From positions 1 to 46,380 of the forward strand of contig NKJD01000028.1 of NCBI GenBank assembly GCA_002256385.1: a DNA stretch of 46,380 bases, in the 5' to 3' direction. Positions within the stretch are counted from its first letter, which is position 1. Every line of letters starts with the position of its first letter. The position numbers and the translations under genes were made by a program. The stretch comes from Flavobacterium sp. BFFFF2. GTDB lineage: Bacteria > Bacteroidota > Bacteroidia > Flavobacteriales > Flavobacteriaceae. This document shows, piece by piece, positions 1-9,416 of the stretch. The notes beneath the pieces are model-generated. The model saw only the letters and a program-made list of their open reading frames with translations, searched no databases and was not told the DNA's origin.

Positions 1-1
1 A

Positions 2-109
2 TTTATGATCAAACAACTAAAATCAGTTTTTATAAAAGCTAACCTAGAACTAAACAGCGGAAAATATCTCAGCAAAGAAGCATTCATCAATCAATTAAAT
101 GTTGCTTGA
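2..109 (+). CDS. 3' end of a gene cut by the window edge
   Basis: One frame is open from the window edge to a TGA and encodes about 35 residues ending in FINQLNVA. The residues look protein-like (mixed Lys, Leu, Glu) and a bidirectional hairpin follows closely, which fits a gene end. No family can be recognised from this fragment. It could also be a chance open frame. Confidence 0.35.
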   Translation, partial: FMIKQLKSVFIKANLELNSGKYLSKEAFINQLNVA

Positions 110-134
110 GTTTTTCAGCAGACCCTACTTAACA

Positions 135-167
135 AAACACCCACCTCCGAAGTTGAGATGGGTGTTT
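135..167. terminator. Bidirectional hairpin terminator
   Basis: AAACACCCA at 135-143 pairs with TGGGTGTTT at 159-167, and an inner CTC/GAG stem extends it past one mismatch. A-rich and T-rich flanks occur on both sides. It lies between the clipped plus-strand gene end and the minus-strand gene ending at 195, so it probably terminates both. Confidence 0.7.
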
Positions 168-194
168 AATATTTAAAAATAAGGGCTTTATACT

Positions 195-1802
195 TTAGCG
201 AGTGTTAATACTAACTTTAATGGTTTTCTTTTGGCCGCTTTCGGTGGTCATGTTTAGTAGATAGACGCCCGTTGCCAATGCCGGCAATGTGTGGCTGCTG
301 TTGCCTGTTGCTGCTTGGCTTTGAAACACCTGACCGCCCAGTAAATTGTGCAATTGCAACTGCGCTGGCTCCGACAACATTACCTGAAGTTGCCCATGGA
401 CATCTACATAAGCTTGGGCTTGTAGCAAGGAGCCAAAAGCGGCGTTCTCAACGGTGTCCAATTCAAACCGAATGAGGGTGTAATCGTAACTGCCATAGCT
501 AGGCACAATGGGCATATTGTTTATAACAGCTGAATGTTCGCCGCGCGATAAAAGCAGCAAACTATTATCTTGGTTGTACACAACACTCAAATAATCTTTG
601 CTGCTGCCCCCTACGCTTTGTTGCCACAACAAGTTGCCTTGGTAATCGAGGCCCAATAACCAGGTGTCGCCATTCCCAAAAGCCGGCTCTGTTTTGTTGC
701 CTGAGACACCCGCCGCCGTGTAAATCGATACAACAATGGTATTATCTTGTCCAAATACAATTCCAGCGATCACATCATTTTCGGCGGTTCCATACGATTT
801 GTCCCATACGATTTGAAAATTTTGATCCAATTTGATCAACCACAAATCATCTCCACCAATGTTGGCGCTGGTTTTGTCGCCAGCAATGCCCTTATTTGTG
901 AAAGAAAAAAGCAAATAGCCGTCAGTCATTTTATATAATGGCCCCCTGTCTAATCCGCCACTGCCTATACAGCGTTCTTTGGTGATGTTGCCTTGAGTGT
1001 CCAGTTCCAATAGCCAGGTACCGTTGTGGCCATTATATGCAATACCTTTGTTGCCCGAAATACCTGAGTTTGACCAGCCAGAAAGCGCAAAGCCAGTTGG
1101 AATTTCAATAACACTATAAACGTATTCGGAATTACTTCCGCCATACGTTTTCTGCCACTCAATTTGGCCAGCGGCATTGAGTTTGACCAGCCAGATGTCG
1201 GCGCTGTTTTGGCAATTGGCCACCGTTTTGTTGCCACTGACACCTGAGGTGGTGGATACATACATTAAACTACCACCATCAGCCGTCAAGATTAATACTG
1301 GAGCTATTTCATCTTGATTCCCTCCTAGCTCTTTTTGCCACTGCACTTGGCCCGTGCTGCTGATTTTCAGAATCCAGACATCTTCCCCACCATAATTGGG
1401 TTCCGTTTTCATGCCATACGCAGGCGATTGGGTATACCCCAAAACAACAAAGCCGTGGTCGGGGGTTTCATAGGCCCCTGCCCCAATACTTGGATACGAT
1501 AAAAAATCGGACGGGTCTGCCGAGCCCCCGCCATAGTCGGCCTGCCATACTATGTTGAATTGGGCATCGGTGCGCACCAACCAAAAATCGTTGCTGTTTC
1601 CAACTAGTGGCAGGGTTTTGTTACCTGAAACTGGTGAAGCAGAACCACCCACCAACAAATAGCCCCCATCGGAACATTTGGCCAGACTATTAAATTCTTC
1701 ATAACTAAAACCTCCATAGCCATGTGAGGCTACTGGGTGATAGTGCTGCGCCATGAGCCATGAAGACCAAAGTAGGCAGCCTATAAAATACAAAGGCCTC
1801 AT
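195..1802 (-). CDS. Secreted repeat protein with a type IX secretion C-terminal signal
   Basis: This 535-residue exported protein has an N-terminal signal peptide (MRPLYFIGCLLWSSWLMAQ). Residues of roughly 40-450 are built from about six repeats of 55-60 residues. Each contains a version of SGNKT followed by DxWLxKLD, GxIxWQKxYGGS and then an Asp/Glu, a pattern common in T9SS cargo and probably forming propeller-like beta blades. The last 80 residues have the features of a type A T9SS sorting domain: beta-rich, a LxNLLGGxVF-like strand, LATGVYLLNM, and a basic end (KKTIKVSINTR). The protein is therefore expected outside the outer membrane. Its ATG overlaps the stop of the upstream metalloprotease as ATGA, so the two are probably co-translated. 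Substrate or ligand is unknown. Confidence 0.82.
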   Translation of the reverse strand: MRPLYFIGCLLWSSWLMAQHYHPVASHGYGGFSYEEFNSLAKCSDGGYLLVGGSASPVSGNKTLPLVGNSNDFWLVRTDAQFNIVWQADYGGGSADPSDFLSYPSIGAGAYETPDHGFVVLGYTQSPAYGMKTEPNYGGEDVWILKISSTGQVQWQKELGGNQDEIAPVLILTADGGSLMYVSTTSGVSGNKTVANCQNSADIWLVKLNAAGQIEWQKTYGGSNSEYVYSVIEIPTGFALSGWSNSGISGNKGIAYNGHNGTWLLELDTQGNITKERCIGSGGLDRGPLYKMTDGYLLFSFTNKGIAGDKTSANIGGDDLWLIKLDQNFQIVWDKSYGTAENDVIAGIVFGQDNTIVVSIYTAAGVSGNKTEPAFGNGDTWLLGLDYQGNLLWQQSVGGSSKDYLSVVYNQDNSLLLLSRGEHSAVINNMPIVPSYGSYDYTLIRFELDTVENAAFGSLLQAQAYVDVHGQLQVMLSEPAQLQLHNLLGGQVFQSQAATGNSSHTLPALATGVYLLNMTTESGQKKTIKVSINTR

Positions 1803-3428
1803 GGTTTGTAAATGGTGGTTTGACTCTTGGCTCCGCTCTCGGTGGTTTTGACCACGATGTTGAAATATTTTTCTAAGTAGCTTTCAAAGAGGGCAGGGTC
1901 TTTTAGCTGGATTTCGTTCAGCTCTTTGGCCGAAATGGGCGTATCGCCAATAAATTGCAAATTGTACACCAAGCCGCTTTTAAAGGATTCTGTAGTACAA
2001 ACAGTGCCTCGCGTACAAATGATGGGTACTGGTAAAATGAGTTCTGGGTCGTATTCGGGAATTTTCACCCCATAAGTGGCTGTCATACCCGAAACATCGG
2101 GCAACTCTTGGTTTTCAAAGAGTTTCCATGATTCTGCCAATGTGCCGCCCGTGGCTTGCAAATCGAGGTAATACAATTGGGTGTTAAAGCCTGTTTGAAA
2201 CCGGTGTCGGTACACGATGCTTTTGCACACCTCGGCCTGATTCCCACCCAAATCAGTTACACTCACTGTTGGTGCGTTGTTGTCGAGCAAGGTTTCAAAA
2301 GGTTCGTATAATTCAGTCCAACTTGGCCAAGTAGGATAAATTTCCTTATAAGCCAGATCATTTCGAATTCGTCTTGCCTGTCCAATGGTAAAAGTCAGCT
2401 GACAAGTATCTTGAAAAGTGCCTGGTACCCAGTGCATGAAGTTGTTGCGGTCGGGTTGTTTGAATTTAAAGAAACGTTCTTCTGGTTGAATATCCGGATC
2501 GAAAAGTGTATTGTTATCCATTTCGTTACCTTGGTAGCACCCACATTCTCCATCGAATTCATTGTCATTGAGCCATATTTTACTAGCTGGCGTGTCACAA
2601 ACCCCGTCCCCAATATTATTTGCATTGAAACCATTATAAAATGGATTTAAAACAAGTGGGGTATAAGATGAAACCCGGTTACTAAATATTCTCGTAACAT
2701 GTTCCGAGAATTGGTGAGAGGTGCCGTCTGAAATCGCAGAGTGTGTATGCTTTAATCCTAGCTTATGGCCTAATTCATGCATGGCCACACGCTGCCATTT
2801 AAAGCCAGCGGTGGTATAATACAATGCGCCATAGTAACATTTACCAGGCATGGGTCCCACTTCATGGGTTATCGCGTCGACCTCTAAGATTTCCCCATCA
2901 AGCACAATAACTGGAATTCGCATCTCAATTTGGGCATTATAATTGAACACACTTTGAAAAAAAGTATGCAATATACCACCTGGGACATCTCCAACCAGGT
3001 TGTCGTTGTTAACATAATTGGTCCCCCCGTATTTAAAATAAATCTTGTATTTATTGAGGGCTTTGTTTGCCCAATAGATATAATTCATGACATCTGTTTC
3101 GGTGCAAGTGCCCTGATGACGTGGACCTTCACTTGGTGAAATAATATTGAAATATAATTTAAACACGTATTTATAATCTGGTCTTCGATCTGGATATGTT
3201 AGTGAATCACTCACAAAGGGACCTAAGTACCTTGCGACATCGAGGTTTGGATGACTAAGATGTTGAAGCGCAATAATGGAATCTACATTCACTGGATTCT
3301 CCCATTTTGTTTCTTTTACATCGGGAATATCAGGGCACAATGGCCGGCTGTATTGCTCCCTGCCTTGGGCATATCCGGAGAGACTAAATGTTAAAATGAA
3401 TAAATGAATAAATGAATAATTTTTTCAT
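1799..3428 (-). CDS. M43 (pappalysin/cytophagalysin-like) zinc metalloprotease, signal peptide out of frame
   Basis: The main open frame encodes a secreted metalloprotease. It contains the metzincin zinc site HELGHKLGLKH (2747-2779), the GDGVCDTP segment typical of M43, and a Met-turn region NNFMHW followed by FTIGQARRIRNDL. The continuous frame begins only at a TTG near 3340 and lacks a signal peptide. The likely true ATG is at 3426-3428, but the 8-bp repeat between it and the body is present in three copies. That number puts the ATG out of frame, and it reaches a stop after 14 codons. With one or four copies the ATG reads straight into the body and gives a normal signal peptide, for example MKKLFILTFSLSGYAQ with one copy. 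The gene is therefore either phase-OFF, recently broken, or affected by an assembly error. Its stop overlaps the start of the T9SS repeat protein by 4 bp. Confidence 0.8.
3396..3419 (-). repeat. Octanucleotide tandem repeat (3 copies) in signal-peptide codons
   Basis: Three perfect tandem copies of ATGAATAA (TTATTCAT on the coding strand) lie 7 bases after the ATG of the M43 protease. From the ATG at 3428 to the stop at 1799 is 1630 nt, which is not a multiple of three. One or four copies restore the frame; two or three break it. Confidence 0.9.
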
Positions 3429-3471
3429 ACTGTGTTGGTTTAAAAAAGTTAGAAATATAAGAATACGATTT

Positions 3472-3479
3472 CAAAAATA
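3472..3479 (-). promoter_or_regulatory. Candidate -7 box for the protease/T9SS protein pair
   Basis: The minus strand reads TATTTTTG, matching the Bacteroidota -7 element TAnnTTTG, about 44 bases before the ATG at 3428. I see no clear -33 TTG at the right distance. The rest of 3431-3876 is AT-rich and holds no gene I recognise. Confidence 0.4.
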
Positions 3480-3876
3480 TAAATAAAAAGTATACGGTAA
3501 TCCTTTTAAATGTTAAAATTTATATTACACAAATGTAATAATGTGTATTTTAACCAACAAATATCGATTTTGTAACAGTCAACAGTTAGCTGTGTTAGAA
3601 AGTAGAAATAGGTAATGCTGTAAAGCGTCGAGGTTATGCGTCTAACGGGTGTAAGTGGGCAAAATGGTTAGCGGGCCTGCAATAATATGCCAACAAAAAA
3701 CGGCTTGCTCCCTTTATTCCAAAGCTGAGAGTTAATATTTTTTCCAATGAAACCCACTTAATCGCAGCCAGAAAGTTTTTTGCGTTGAGTTTTACAGATT
3801 TAATTACACTATTGCATAGTGGTGATTTAGAAATGAACATTCTGGCTACAAGTCGCGATTAATCACAATTACTCCC

Positions 3877-3884
3877 TATCTTTG
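3877..3884 (+). promoter_or_regulatory. -7 promoter box of ssrA
   Basis: TATCTTTG matches TAnnTTTG and ends 13 bases before the mature 5' end of tmRNA, leaving a short precursor leader. No convincing -33 TTG is visible. Confidence 0.6.
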
Positions 3885-3897
3885 CCGTCCATTAATC

Positions 3898-4291
3898 GGG
3901 GTCGAATGGTTTTGACAGCGGGTTGAATGGAACCGTAAGCATGCCGAGCGTCGTAGGAATGGCTCGTAAACCCAGCCTTCAATTCTTTAAACGGCGAAAA
4001 TAACTACGCTCTAGCTGCGTAATCTGAATCATAGTAAGATTACCCTCGTCCCAACTAGGTTGGGAGGCTGGATTCCTTGCAGAAGCCTTGGTTTGTGGCG
4101 TCTGAAAACAGGGAACCGTAAACATAAACCTGGAAGTGGTAATGCTTTAACCCCACTTTGAGACAAAAAAAGCTAAGTGTATGGTGGCTGATTTTGGCCT
4201 AGCTATGCATCGAAAACCCAATCAAAATCTAATCATGTAGAAAGCGCTTGCATTACCTGTTTGGACCCGAGTTCGAATCTCGGCGGCTCCA
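3898..4291 (+). ncRNA. ssrA: tmRNA (transfer-messenger RNA)
   Basis: tmRNA rescues ribosomes stalled on broken messages and tags the nascent peptide for proteolysis. The 5' end GGGGTCG pairs with the 3' CGGCTCC to form the acceptor stem (one G-U pair). The T-arm GAGTTCGAATCTC sits just before the 3' end. The tag frame starts at GGC 3993 and ends at TAA 4020-4022, giving GENNYALAA, whose hydrophobic ALAA end is typical of protease degrons. The 394-nt length fits a one-piece tmRNA. CCA is not encoded (ACAA follows), so it is presumably added after processing. A -7 box lies upstream and a strong hairpin terminator begins 10 bases downstream. Confidence 0.97.
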
Positions 4292-4300
4292 CAAGAAAAA

Positions 4301-4327
4301 ACCGAACGCGGGGCGTTCGGTTTTTTT
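4301..4327 (+). terminator. Intrinsic terminator of ssrA
   Basis: ACCGAACGC (4301-4309) pairs with GCGTTCGGT (4313-4321) around a GGG loop and is followed by a T tract. It directly follows the tmRNA 3' end. Confidence 0.9.
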
Positions 4328-4380
4328 ATATAATAAAATGCCGCAAGCTCGCTTGCTGGGCATTTTATTATATAAAAAAA
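4321..4380. repeat. 60-bp near-perfect palindrome after tmRNA
   Basis: Bases 4321-4342 and 4359-4380 are perfect 22-bp inverted repeats. The apex contains a second inverted repeat, GCAAGC-TC-GCTTGC. The T tract of the ssrA terminator is also the outer arm of this palindrome, so the two hairpins compete. It could act as a bidirectional back-up terminator. Confidence 0.85.
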
Positions 4381-4383
4381 GCA

Positions 4384-4405
4384 AGCTCCGAAGGAGCTGG
4401 TTTTT
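4384..4405 (+). terminator. Third hairpin downstream of ssrA
   Basis: AGCTCC (4384-4389) pairs with GGAGCT (4393-4398) around GAA and is followed by GGTTTTTAC. The stem is short and the tract is weak. Confidence 0.45.
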
Positions 4406-4430
4406 ACTTGGGTACAAGGATTTATTTAGT

Positions 4431-4530
4431 CGAAAGTCGAAAGTCAAAAGTCAAAAGTCGACCCGAGACGCATTTGCACAAATGGGGCGAACGGAGCGAA
4501 GCTAAAGTCTTTATAATTATATTTTCAGCA
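4431..4530. repeat. Dispersed AAAGTC-type repeat, copy 1
   Basis: A run of AAAGTC-like heptamers leads into GTCGACCCGAG, a variable hairpin-forming segment, and GAACGGAGCGAAGCTAAAGTC. The same blocks recur in the same order near 20505-20600, and fragments occur near 38970 and 40030. Open frames crossing this copy are not believable genes. The following 4531-4783 contains nothing I can identify. Confidence 0.65.
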
Positions 4531-4783
4531 CGCTAGCCTGACGCTTGGTGCAGGTTTACAACGAGTACCTACTTTCTCCTGAATCAGAAAGAGCAGATTC
4601 GGAACGTGGTTTTTACAACAAAAGTTAATCATTGTTCTGTCGGAACTATCGCTTGTAGTGTCGCACAAGCCAAAATCTTGCTTGCATTTTTTTTGATCCA
4701 ACTAATGATTTTGTTAATCGTGAATTTACGATCAATTTTCATCAAGATTTATTAAATCAATTGAAAGAATGTACGCCATTCAT

Positions 4784-6046
4784 TTACCACTCATTCACCT
4801 TATTGGCATCCATTTTTAAGAAAATAAACAACAAGAGCGTAAAGCCCCAAAGGCCAGAACCACCGTATGAGAAAAAGGGCAACGGCACCCCAATGGTGGG
4901 GAAAATGCCAAGTACCATGGCAATGTTTACAAAGAAGTGAATAAAGAGAATACTGGCCACCCCATAGCCGTACACCCTGCTGAACTTGGTTTTTTGACGC
5001 TCGGCCAAATAAATGAGTCGCAGTATGAGCGCTACAAACAAGGCAATTACTAATACGGAGCCCAAGAAGCCCCATTCTTCGCCCACGGTGGTAAAAATAT
5101 AGTCGGTGTGTTGTTCAGGTACAAAACCGCCTTTTGTTTGGGTGCCTTCTAAATATCCTTTACCGAACAAACCGCCCGATCCTATGGCAATTTCAGACTG
5201 ATTGGTGTTGTATCCGACCCCTTTTAAGTCTACTTCTTTGCCCAATAAAATATTAAATCGGTCGCGGTGGTGTTGTTTAAACACATTGTCAAATACAAAA
5301 TCTACTGAAAAAACATAGCCCGACATGAGTACCAGTACCAACGTGCTAAAGACCCAATTTCGAGAAGCCAAGCGGCTGCGGTAATAATCAAAAAGAATGA
5401 CCAAAAGCGCCATTAACAAAATAAACCAAGGCTCAAAAACCAAGGCCAACACAAAGAGTAAAATGGCGACAAAACCAGTTCCAATGTACCAAGCGGGTAA
5501 TCCTTCGCGAAACAATACCAACATAAATACACTATAAATGAGCGCGCTGCCCGGATCGGGTTGTGGTAAAATGAGCATCACGGGCAAGCCAAGTATCATT
5601 AATGCCTGAAATTGCCGTCGCAAATCTTTTAAATTGACTTGGACATCGCTCAAATATTTGGCCAAGGCCAAAGCGGTCGCTGATTTGGCAAACTCCGAAG
5701 GTTGAACGGTAAATCCGCCTATGCCATACCAACAACGTTGTCCTGCCACTGTTTTTCCGAAAACAAACAAGCCTGCCAATAACAATAGAGCACCAATAAA
5801 TATAGGTCCTGCATATTTTTCGAAGAATTTGGCCTCAACGGAAAAGATCATGAAAATGAGCGGAATGGAAATCAGGATAAACAAAAACTGTTTCCCATAA
5901 ATTTGCGTTACATCAAAAATGCTTTTCTCACCTTCAATAGATGACAACGAGGAGGAATAGATATTAAACCAGCCCATCAGCACCAATAGCGCAAAGATGA
6001 TGACGCAAATCCAATCGATGTTATTGGCTATCCTTTGGTTTTTCAT
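4784..6046 (-). CDS. rodA: Rod-shape peptidoglycan polymerase RodA
   Basis: RodA is the SEDS-family glycosyltransferase that polymerises lipid II in the inner membrane during cell elongation, working with PBP2. The 420-residue protein is strongly hydrophobic with about ten membrane segments. It has the family landmarks GGFTVQPSEFAKSATALALAKY, DPGSALIYSVFM, and QHTDYIFTTVGEEWGFLGS, and ends with a PLPFFSYGGSGLW segment. It is the last gene of the mre operon. Its ATG overlaps the mrdA stop by 4 bp, so translation is coupled. Confidence 0.97.
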   Translation of the reverse strand: MKNQRIANNIDWICVIIFALLVLMGWFNIYSSSLSSIEGEKSIFDVTQIYGKQFLFILISIPLIFMIFSVEAKFFEKYAGPIFIGALLLLAGLFVFGKTVAGQRCWYGIGGFTVQPSEFAKSATALALAKYLSDVQVNLKDLRRQFQALMILGLPVMLILPQPDPGSALIYSVFMLVLFREGLPAWYIGTGFVAILLFVLALVFEPWFILLMALLVILFDYYRSRLASRNWVFSTLVLVLMSGYVFSVDFVFDNVFKQHHRDRFNILLGKEVDLKGVGYNTNQSEIAIGSGGLFGKGYLEGTQTKGGFVPEQHTDYIFTTVGEEWGFLGSVLVIALFVALILRLIYLAERQKTKFSRVYGYGVASILFIHFFVNIAMVLGIFPTIGVPLPFFSYGGSGLWGFTLLLFIFLKMDANKVNEW

Positions 6047-8070
6047 GGTTTGCTTACGTTGTTTTTTACTGCATTGGCATTGTTGCTTTTTGGAGATACG
6101 GGCACAACCATTGGCACTTTATTGGCTTGTGGTGTCGGATTGGTTGTCGGTTTAATGGCTGGGTTCAAATTGGTCGTATGCGATGAACCTTCATTTGAGG
6201 TCAGTGTAACTGAAGTAGTATCTGCGCGGTGCGAACTAGGTAAATATTTGTTGTATTCCCCTTTTAGGCTGCCTTCTAACATGCGTTTTTCCAAATCTTT
6301 GCGTGAAATTTTACGCTTCAGGTATTTTTCAATCATCAAGGTCGTGATGGGACCTGCCCATCGTTTTCCCCAATAGCCATTTTCAACAAACACAGCCACT
6401 GCAATTTTTGGATTGATGCGGGGCGCAAAGGCCACAAAAATGGAGTGATCTTGGAGCTTCACCCGTTTTCCATTGATTTTGGCAAAATTTTCGGCAGTAC
6501 CTGTTTTACCACAAATTTCAATGCCATCAACACCCAAGCCATAGGCTGTTCCGTGGTTATACACATCAAACATCCCATTCACGATCGGTTCAAAATATTT
6601 GTGAGCCACTGTACTGACATGCTTCTTGCGGAATTTTTTATCAATGAGTCCGCCTTCAATCGATTTAATGATGTGAGGCGTGTAATAATACCCTCTGTTG
6701 GCCACCACCGCCATCATATTGGCCAATTGAATAGGGGTCATTAGCACCTCACCCTGACCAATGGCATTAGAAACGATCGCCGTGGAGCGCCAGCCGCCAT
6801 TCGGATAAATGCGTTTGTATGTTTTTGACGTAGGAACACTTCCTTTTCGACCAATTGGCAAATCATACCCCATAAATTGACCCAAACCAAAACTCTTCAT
6901 GTGCTTGCTCCACACATCGACCCCGTCAGAAGGGCGTTTGTATTTGTTGATGGTTTTCATGTAGGCCGTTCCAAAATAAGCATTACATGATTCGTAAATG
7001 CCTCGATGCAATTGGATTACACCGCCGTGGCAGTGACAACGCATAAACCTGCCGCGGGCATAACTAAAGCCATGGTGGCAAATTACAAAGGTATTTTCAT
7101 CAATGGCTTGTTCTTGTAAGGCCGCCAAGGCGGTTAAAATTTTAAATGGAGAGCCCGGGGGGTATTCGGCCAATAAACCTCTGTCATACAATGGTTTGGC
7201 TAATGAATCGTGGTATAATTTGGTATAATTCTTTGACCGTTGGCGACCTACTAAAATAGACGGATCATAAGAGGGTGCTGTGACCAACGACAAAATTTCA
7301 CCAGTTTTTGGTTCAATGCAAACGATCCCCCCTCGCTTGTTCACCATCAGTTTTTCGCCAAAGGCCTGCAATTCGGCATCAATGGTTAGGCGGATGTCCT
7401 TGCCTTGTTGGGCTATGGTGTCAAATTTGCCTTCTTTGTACGATTCAATTTCACGGTTGAACTTGTCTTTTAAAATGTATTTTACCCCTTTAACCCCGCG
7501 CAGTTCGGCCTCATAGCTTTCTTCAACCCCCTGACGACCAATGAGGTCACCACTTTGGTAATACGGGTCTTTTTCAATAATGGCTTCGTTGACTTGGGTG
7601 ATAAACCCAAAAACATTGGCACCAAAACGCACTTGGTAATCGCGCAATGAACGTTTTTGAATGTAAAAGCCCTGAAATTTTCGTTGCTTTTCTTGGAACG
7701 CAGCGTATTCACTTTTGTTTAATTGAGGTAAAAAAACAGAGGGCAGGCGAGGGCTATATATCCGCGCCTTGGCAATTTTTTTTAGAAAATCATCCCGTGT
7801 AATGTTGAGTAAATAACAGAATTCAGTGGTGTCAATGTCCTTTACATCTTTTGGAATCACCATGATGTCGTAAGAAGGCTGGTTGGCAACCAATAATTTT
7901 TTGAACCGATCAAAAATATATCCACGTTCCGGATAATCATATTTGATTTTGATGGCGTTGTTATTTGATTTTAATTTGAGTGTATCATCAATCACTTGAA
8001 GGTAAAATAGCCGAACTAATAAAAAAAAAGTACAGCAAAAAATCAAGGTTGGAAGCAATACTTTTCTCAT
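6043..8070 (-). CDS. mrdA: Penicillin-binding protein 2 (elongasome transpeptidase)
   Basis: PBP2 cross-links peptidoglycan in the periplasm as RodA's partner. One N-terminal membrane segment (residues about 5-25) is followed by a pedestal domain and the transpeptidase domain. The catalytic motifs are all present: SxxK as GS307PFK310, SxN as SCN, and KTG as KTGTAEN. At 675 residues it is slightly long, owing to a low-complexity C-terminal tail rich in Thr, Asn and Pro (about 60 residues after KYLPSSHRADTT). The gene overlaps mreD and rodA by 4 bp each. Confidence 0.97.
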   Translation of the reverse strand: MRKVLLPTLIFCCTFFLLVRLFYLQVIDDTLKLKSNNNAIKIKYDYPERGYIFDRFKKLLVANQPSYDIMVIPKDVKDIDTTEFCYLLNITRDDFLKKIAKARIYSPRLPSVFLPQLNKSEYAAFQEKQRKFQGFYIQKRSLRDYQVRFGANVFGFITQVNEAIIEKDPYYQSGDLIGRQGVEESYEAELRGVKGVKYILKDKFNREIESYKEGKFDTIAQQGKDIRLTIDAELQAFGEKLMVNKRGGIVCIEPKTGEILSLVTAPSYDPSILVGRQRSKNYTKLYHDSLAKPLYDRGLLAEYPPGSPFKILTALAALQEQAIDENTFVICHHGFSYARGRFMRCHCHGGVIQLHRGIYESCNAYFGTAYMKTINKYKRPSDGVDVWSKHMKSFGLGQFMGYDLPIGRKGSVPTSKTYKRIYPNGGWRSTAIVSNAIGQGEVLMTPIQLANMMAVVANRGYYYTPHIIKSIEGGLIDKKFRKKHVSTVAHKYFEPIVNGMFDVYNHGTAYGLGVDGIEICGKTGTAENFAKINGKRVKLQDHSIFVAFAPRINPKIAVAVFVENGYWGKRWAGPITTLMIEKYLKRKISRKDLEKRMLEGSLKGEYNKYLPSSHRADTTSVTLTSNEGSSHTTNLNPAIKPTTNPTPQANKVPMVVPVSPKSNNANAVKNNVSKP

Positions 8071-8573
8071 CGCTTAGCAGGTCGAATGAGGTAAATAATT
8101 AACAAACAAGTAACTAAAGTAAACACGGTACTGCAAGCCACCCGCAACAAAATATCAAGGATGGAGCCCATGTTGAATATTTCAAGGCTAAAAAGGACTG
8201 TATGGTGAATGAGAATGGCCAACAAAATAAAAATAAAGCGTTCGGGCGTCAATTCATCGTTAATTTTAACGGTCTGGTATTCATAGCTTAATCCGAACGA
8301 AAACTTAAAAAGCGCCGGCCTGCATTGTGCCAAAATAACACAAGCTGCGGCATTTACCCCTCCCGAATTGTTGAAGAAGTCTAAGGATAAACCCATAAAA
8401 AAACTCGCTAACAGCAGACCAGATTGATTGCCATTTACCGGATACAATAAGATGAATAAAACATAGGGATATGGATTGATGAAACCAAACAAATCAAACT
8501 GGCTAAAGATCAACACTTGGAGTATCAATAGCAATATAAAGCGAACTGTATTTCCGATAACCGTACTATTCAT
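8067..8573 (-). CDS. mreD: Rod shape-determining protein MreD
   Basis: MreD is a small integral membrane protein of the elongasome. This 168-residue product has about five hydrophobic segments, an NPYPYVLFILLYP stretch typical of MreD, and a SLDFFNNSGGVNAAA motif. Position between mreC and mrdA with short overlaps (8 bp and 4 bp) supports the call, since MreD sequences are poorly conserved. Confidence 0.93.
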   Translation of the reverse strand: MNSTVIGNTVRFILLLILQVLIFSQFDLFGFINPYPYVLFILLYPVNGNQSGLLLASFFMGLSLDFFNNSGGVNAAACVILAQCRPALFKFSFGLSYEYQTVKINDELTPERFIFILLAILIHHTVLFSLEIFNMGSILDILLRVACSTVFTLVTCLLIIYLIRPAKR

Positions 8574-9396
8574 GCTTCTCTTTTGACAGGTTTTCTAAAT
8601 CGGTTACCTCTTTTCGGTCTTTGTTTTTTAAGATATACACATAGCCTAAATTGGTCATGTCGTTAAACAACCGAATGCTTAATGTAAAATAGTTGGTTTC
8701 TTTGTCCACATACACTTTGTCGATGGTTCCAATGCCAATATTTTCCGGAAAAATCAGCGATTGTCCACCCGTAACTATGGTGTCACCTTTGCGCACCGAG
8801 GCCAAACGAGGCACGTCAATCAGTTGAACATAACCAGTGTTTTTGCCGTCCCAAATGAGTGACCCAAAATGATTCGACTTTTTGATTTTGGCATTAATCC
8901 GTGATTCCACATTTAAAATACTGATCACTGTCGCGTAATTGGGCGATGTGTTTTCAACAATCCCGACGATGCCACGGTCATTAATTACGCCCATTTCTGA
9001 ACGAATTCCTTGCTTTGACCCTGCATTGAGGGTAAGGAAGTTTTCGTGCACATTGTATGAATTGTGAATCACTTTGGCTACCAACACGTCCGTTTTTCGC
9101 ACGCCATGAATGGTGTCAATAGCTACGGGATGTGTGCTGTCTTTCTGATTAAATAAGAGCGATTTCAAGCGGGCATTTTCCTTTGCCAACGCATCATTTT
9201 GGCTGGCCAAATGAAAATATTCCCGTATATCACTGAGCTGTTGATATACGCCTCCAGTTACAAAATTGGCCGAAGTAATGGCTTTGCTGCGGTGGTAGTT
9301 ATGTGATTGAACAGTAAAAACCATAGCAAACAACAACAACAGCAAAAACAGAATCCGATTACTGTTTCGAATGAGGAAACTGAGGAGTTGCTGCAT
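8566..9396 (-). CDS. mreC: Rod shape-determining protein MreC
   Basis: MreC is a bitopic membrane protein whose periplasmic part organises PBP2 and MreB. An N-terminal membrane segment (residues about 12-32) precedes a coiled-coil stretch (YQQLSDIREYFHLASQNDALAKEN, summarised) and the two beta barrels with NAGSKQGIRSEMGVINDRGIVG and KGDTIVTGG motifs. The 276-residue length is normal. It follows mreB by 20 bases. Confidence 0.95.
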   Translation of the reverse strand: MQQLLSFLIRNSNRILFLLLLLFAMVFTVQSHNYHRSKAITSANFVTGGVYQQLSDIREYFHLASQNDALAKENARLKSLLFNQKDSTHPVAIDTIHGVRKTDVLVAKVIHNSYNVHENFLTLNAGSKQGIRSEMGVINDRGIVGIVENTSPNYATVISILNVESRINAKIKKSNHFGSLIWDGKNTGYVQLIDVPRLASVRKGDTIVTGGQSLIFPENIGIGTIDKVYVDKETNYFTLSIRLFNDMTNLGYVYILKNKDRKEVTDLENLSKEKHE

Positions 9397-9416
9397 GAAG
9401 TATACAGGTTATACAA

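Noticed and set aside
3634..3840. 68-residue open frame before ssrA, minus strand
   Set aside because: No motif, no signal or promoter box, and no family resemblance. It could be a decayed fragment but I cannot support it.
4248..4536. Overlapping open frames on both strands across the tmRNA 3' end
   Set aside because: They run through the T-arm, the terminators and the AAAGTC repeat; palindromes create matching frames on both strands.
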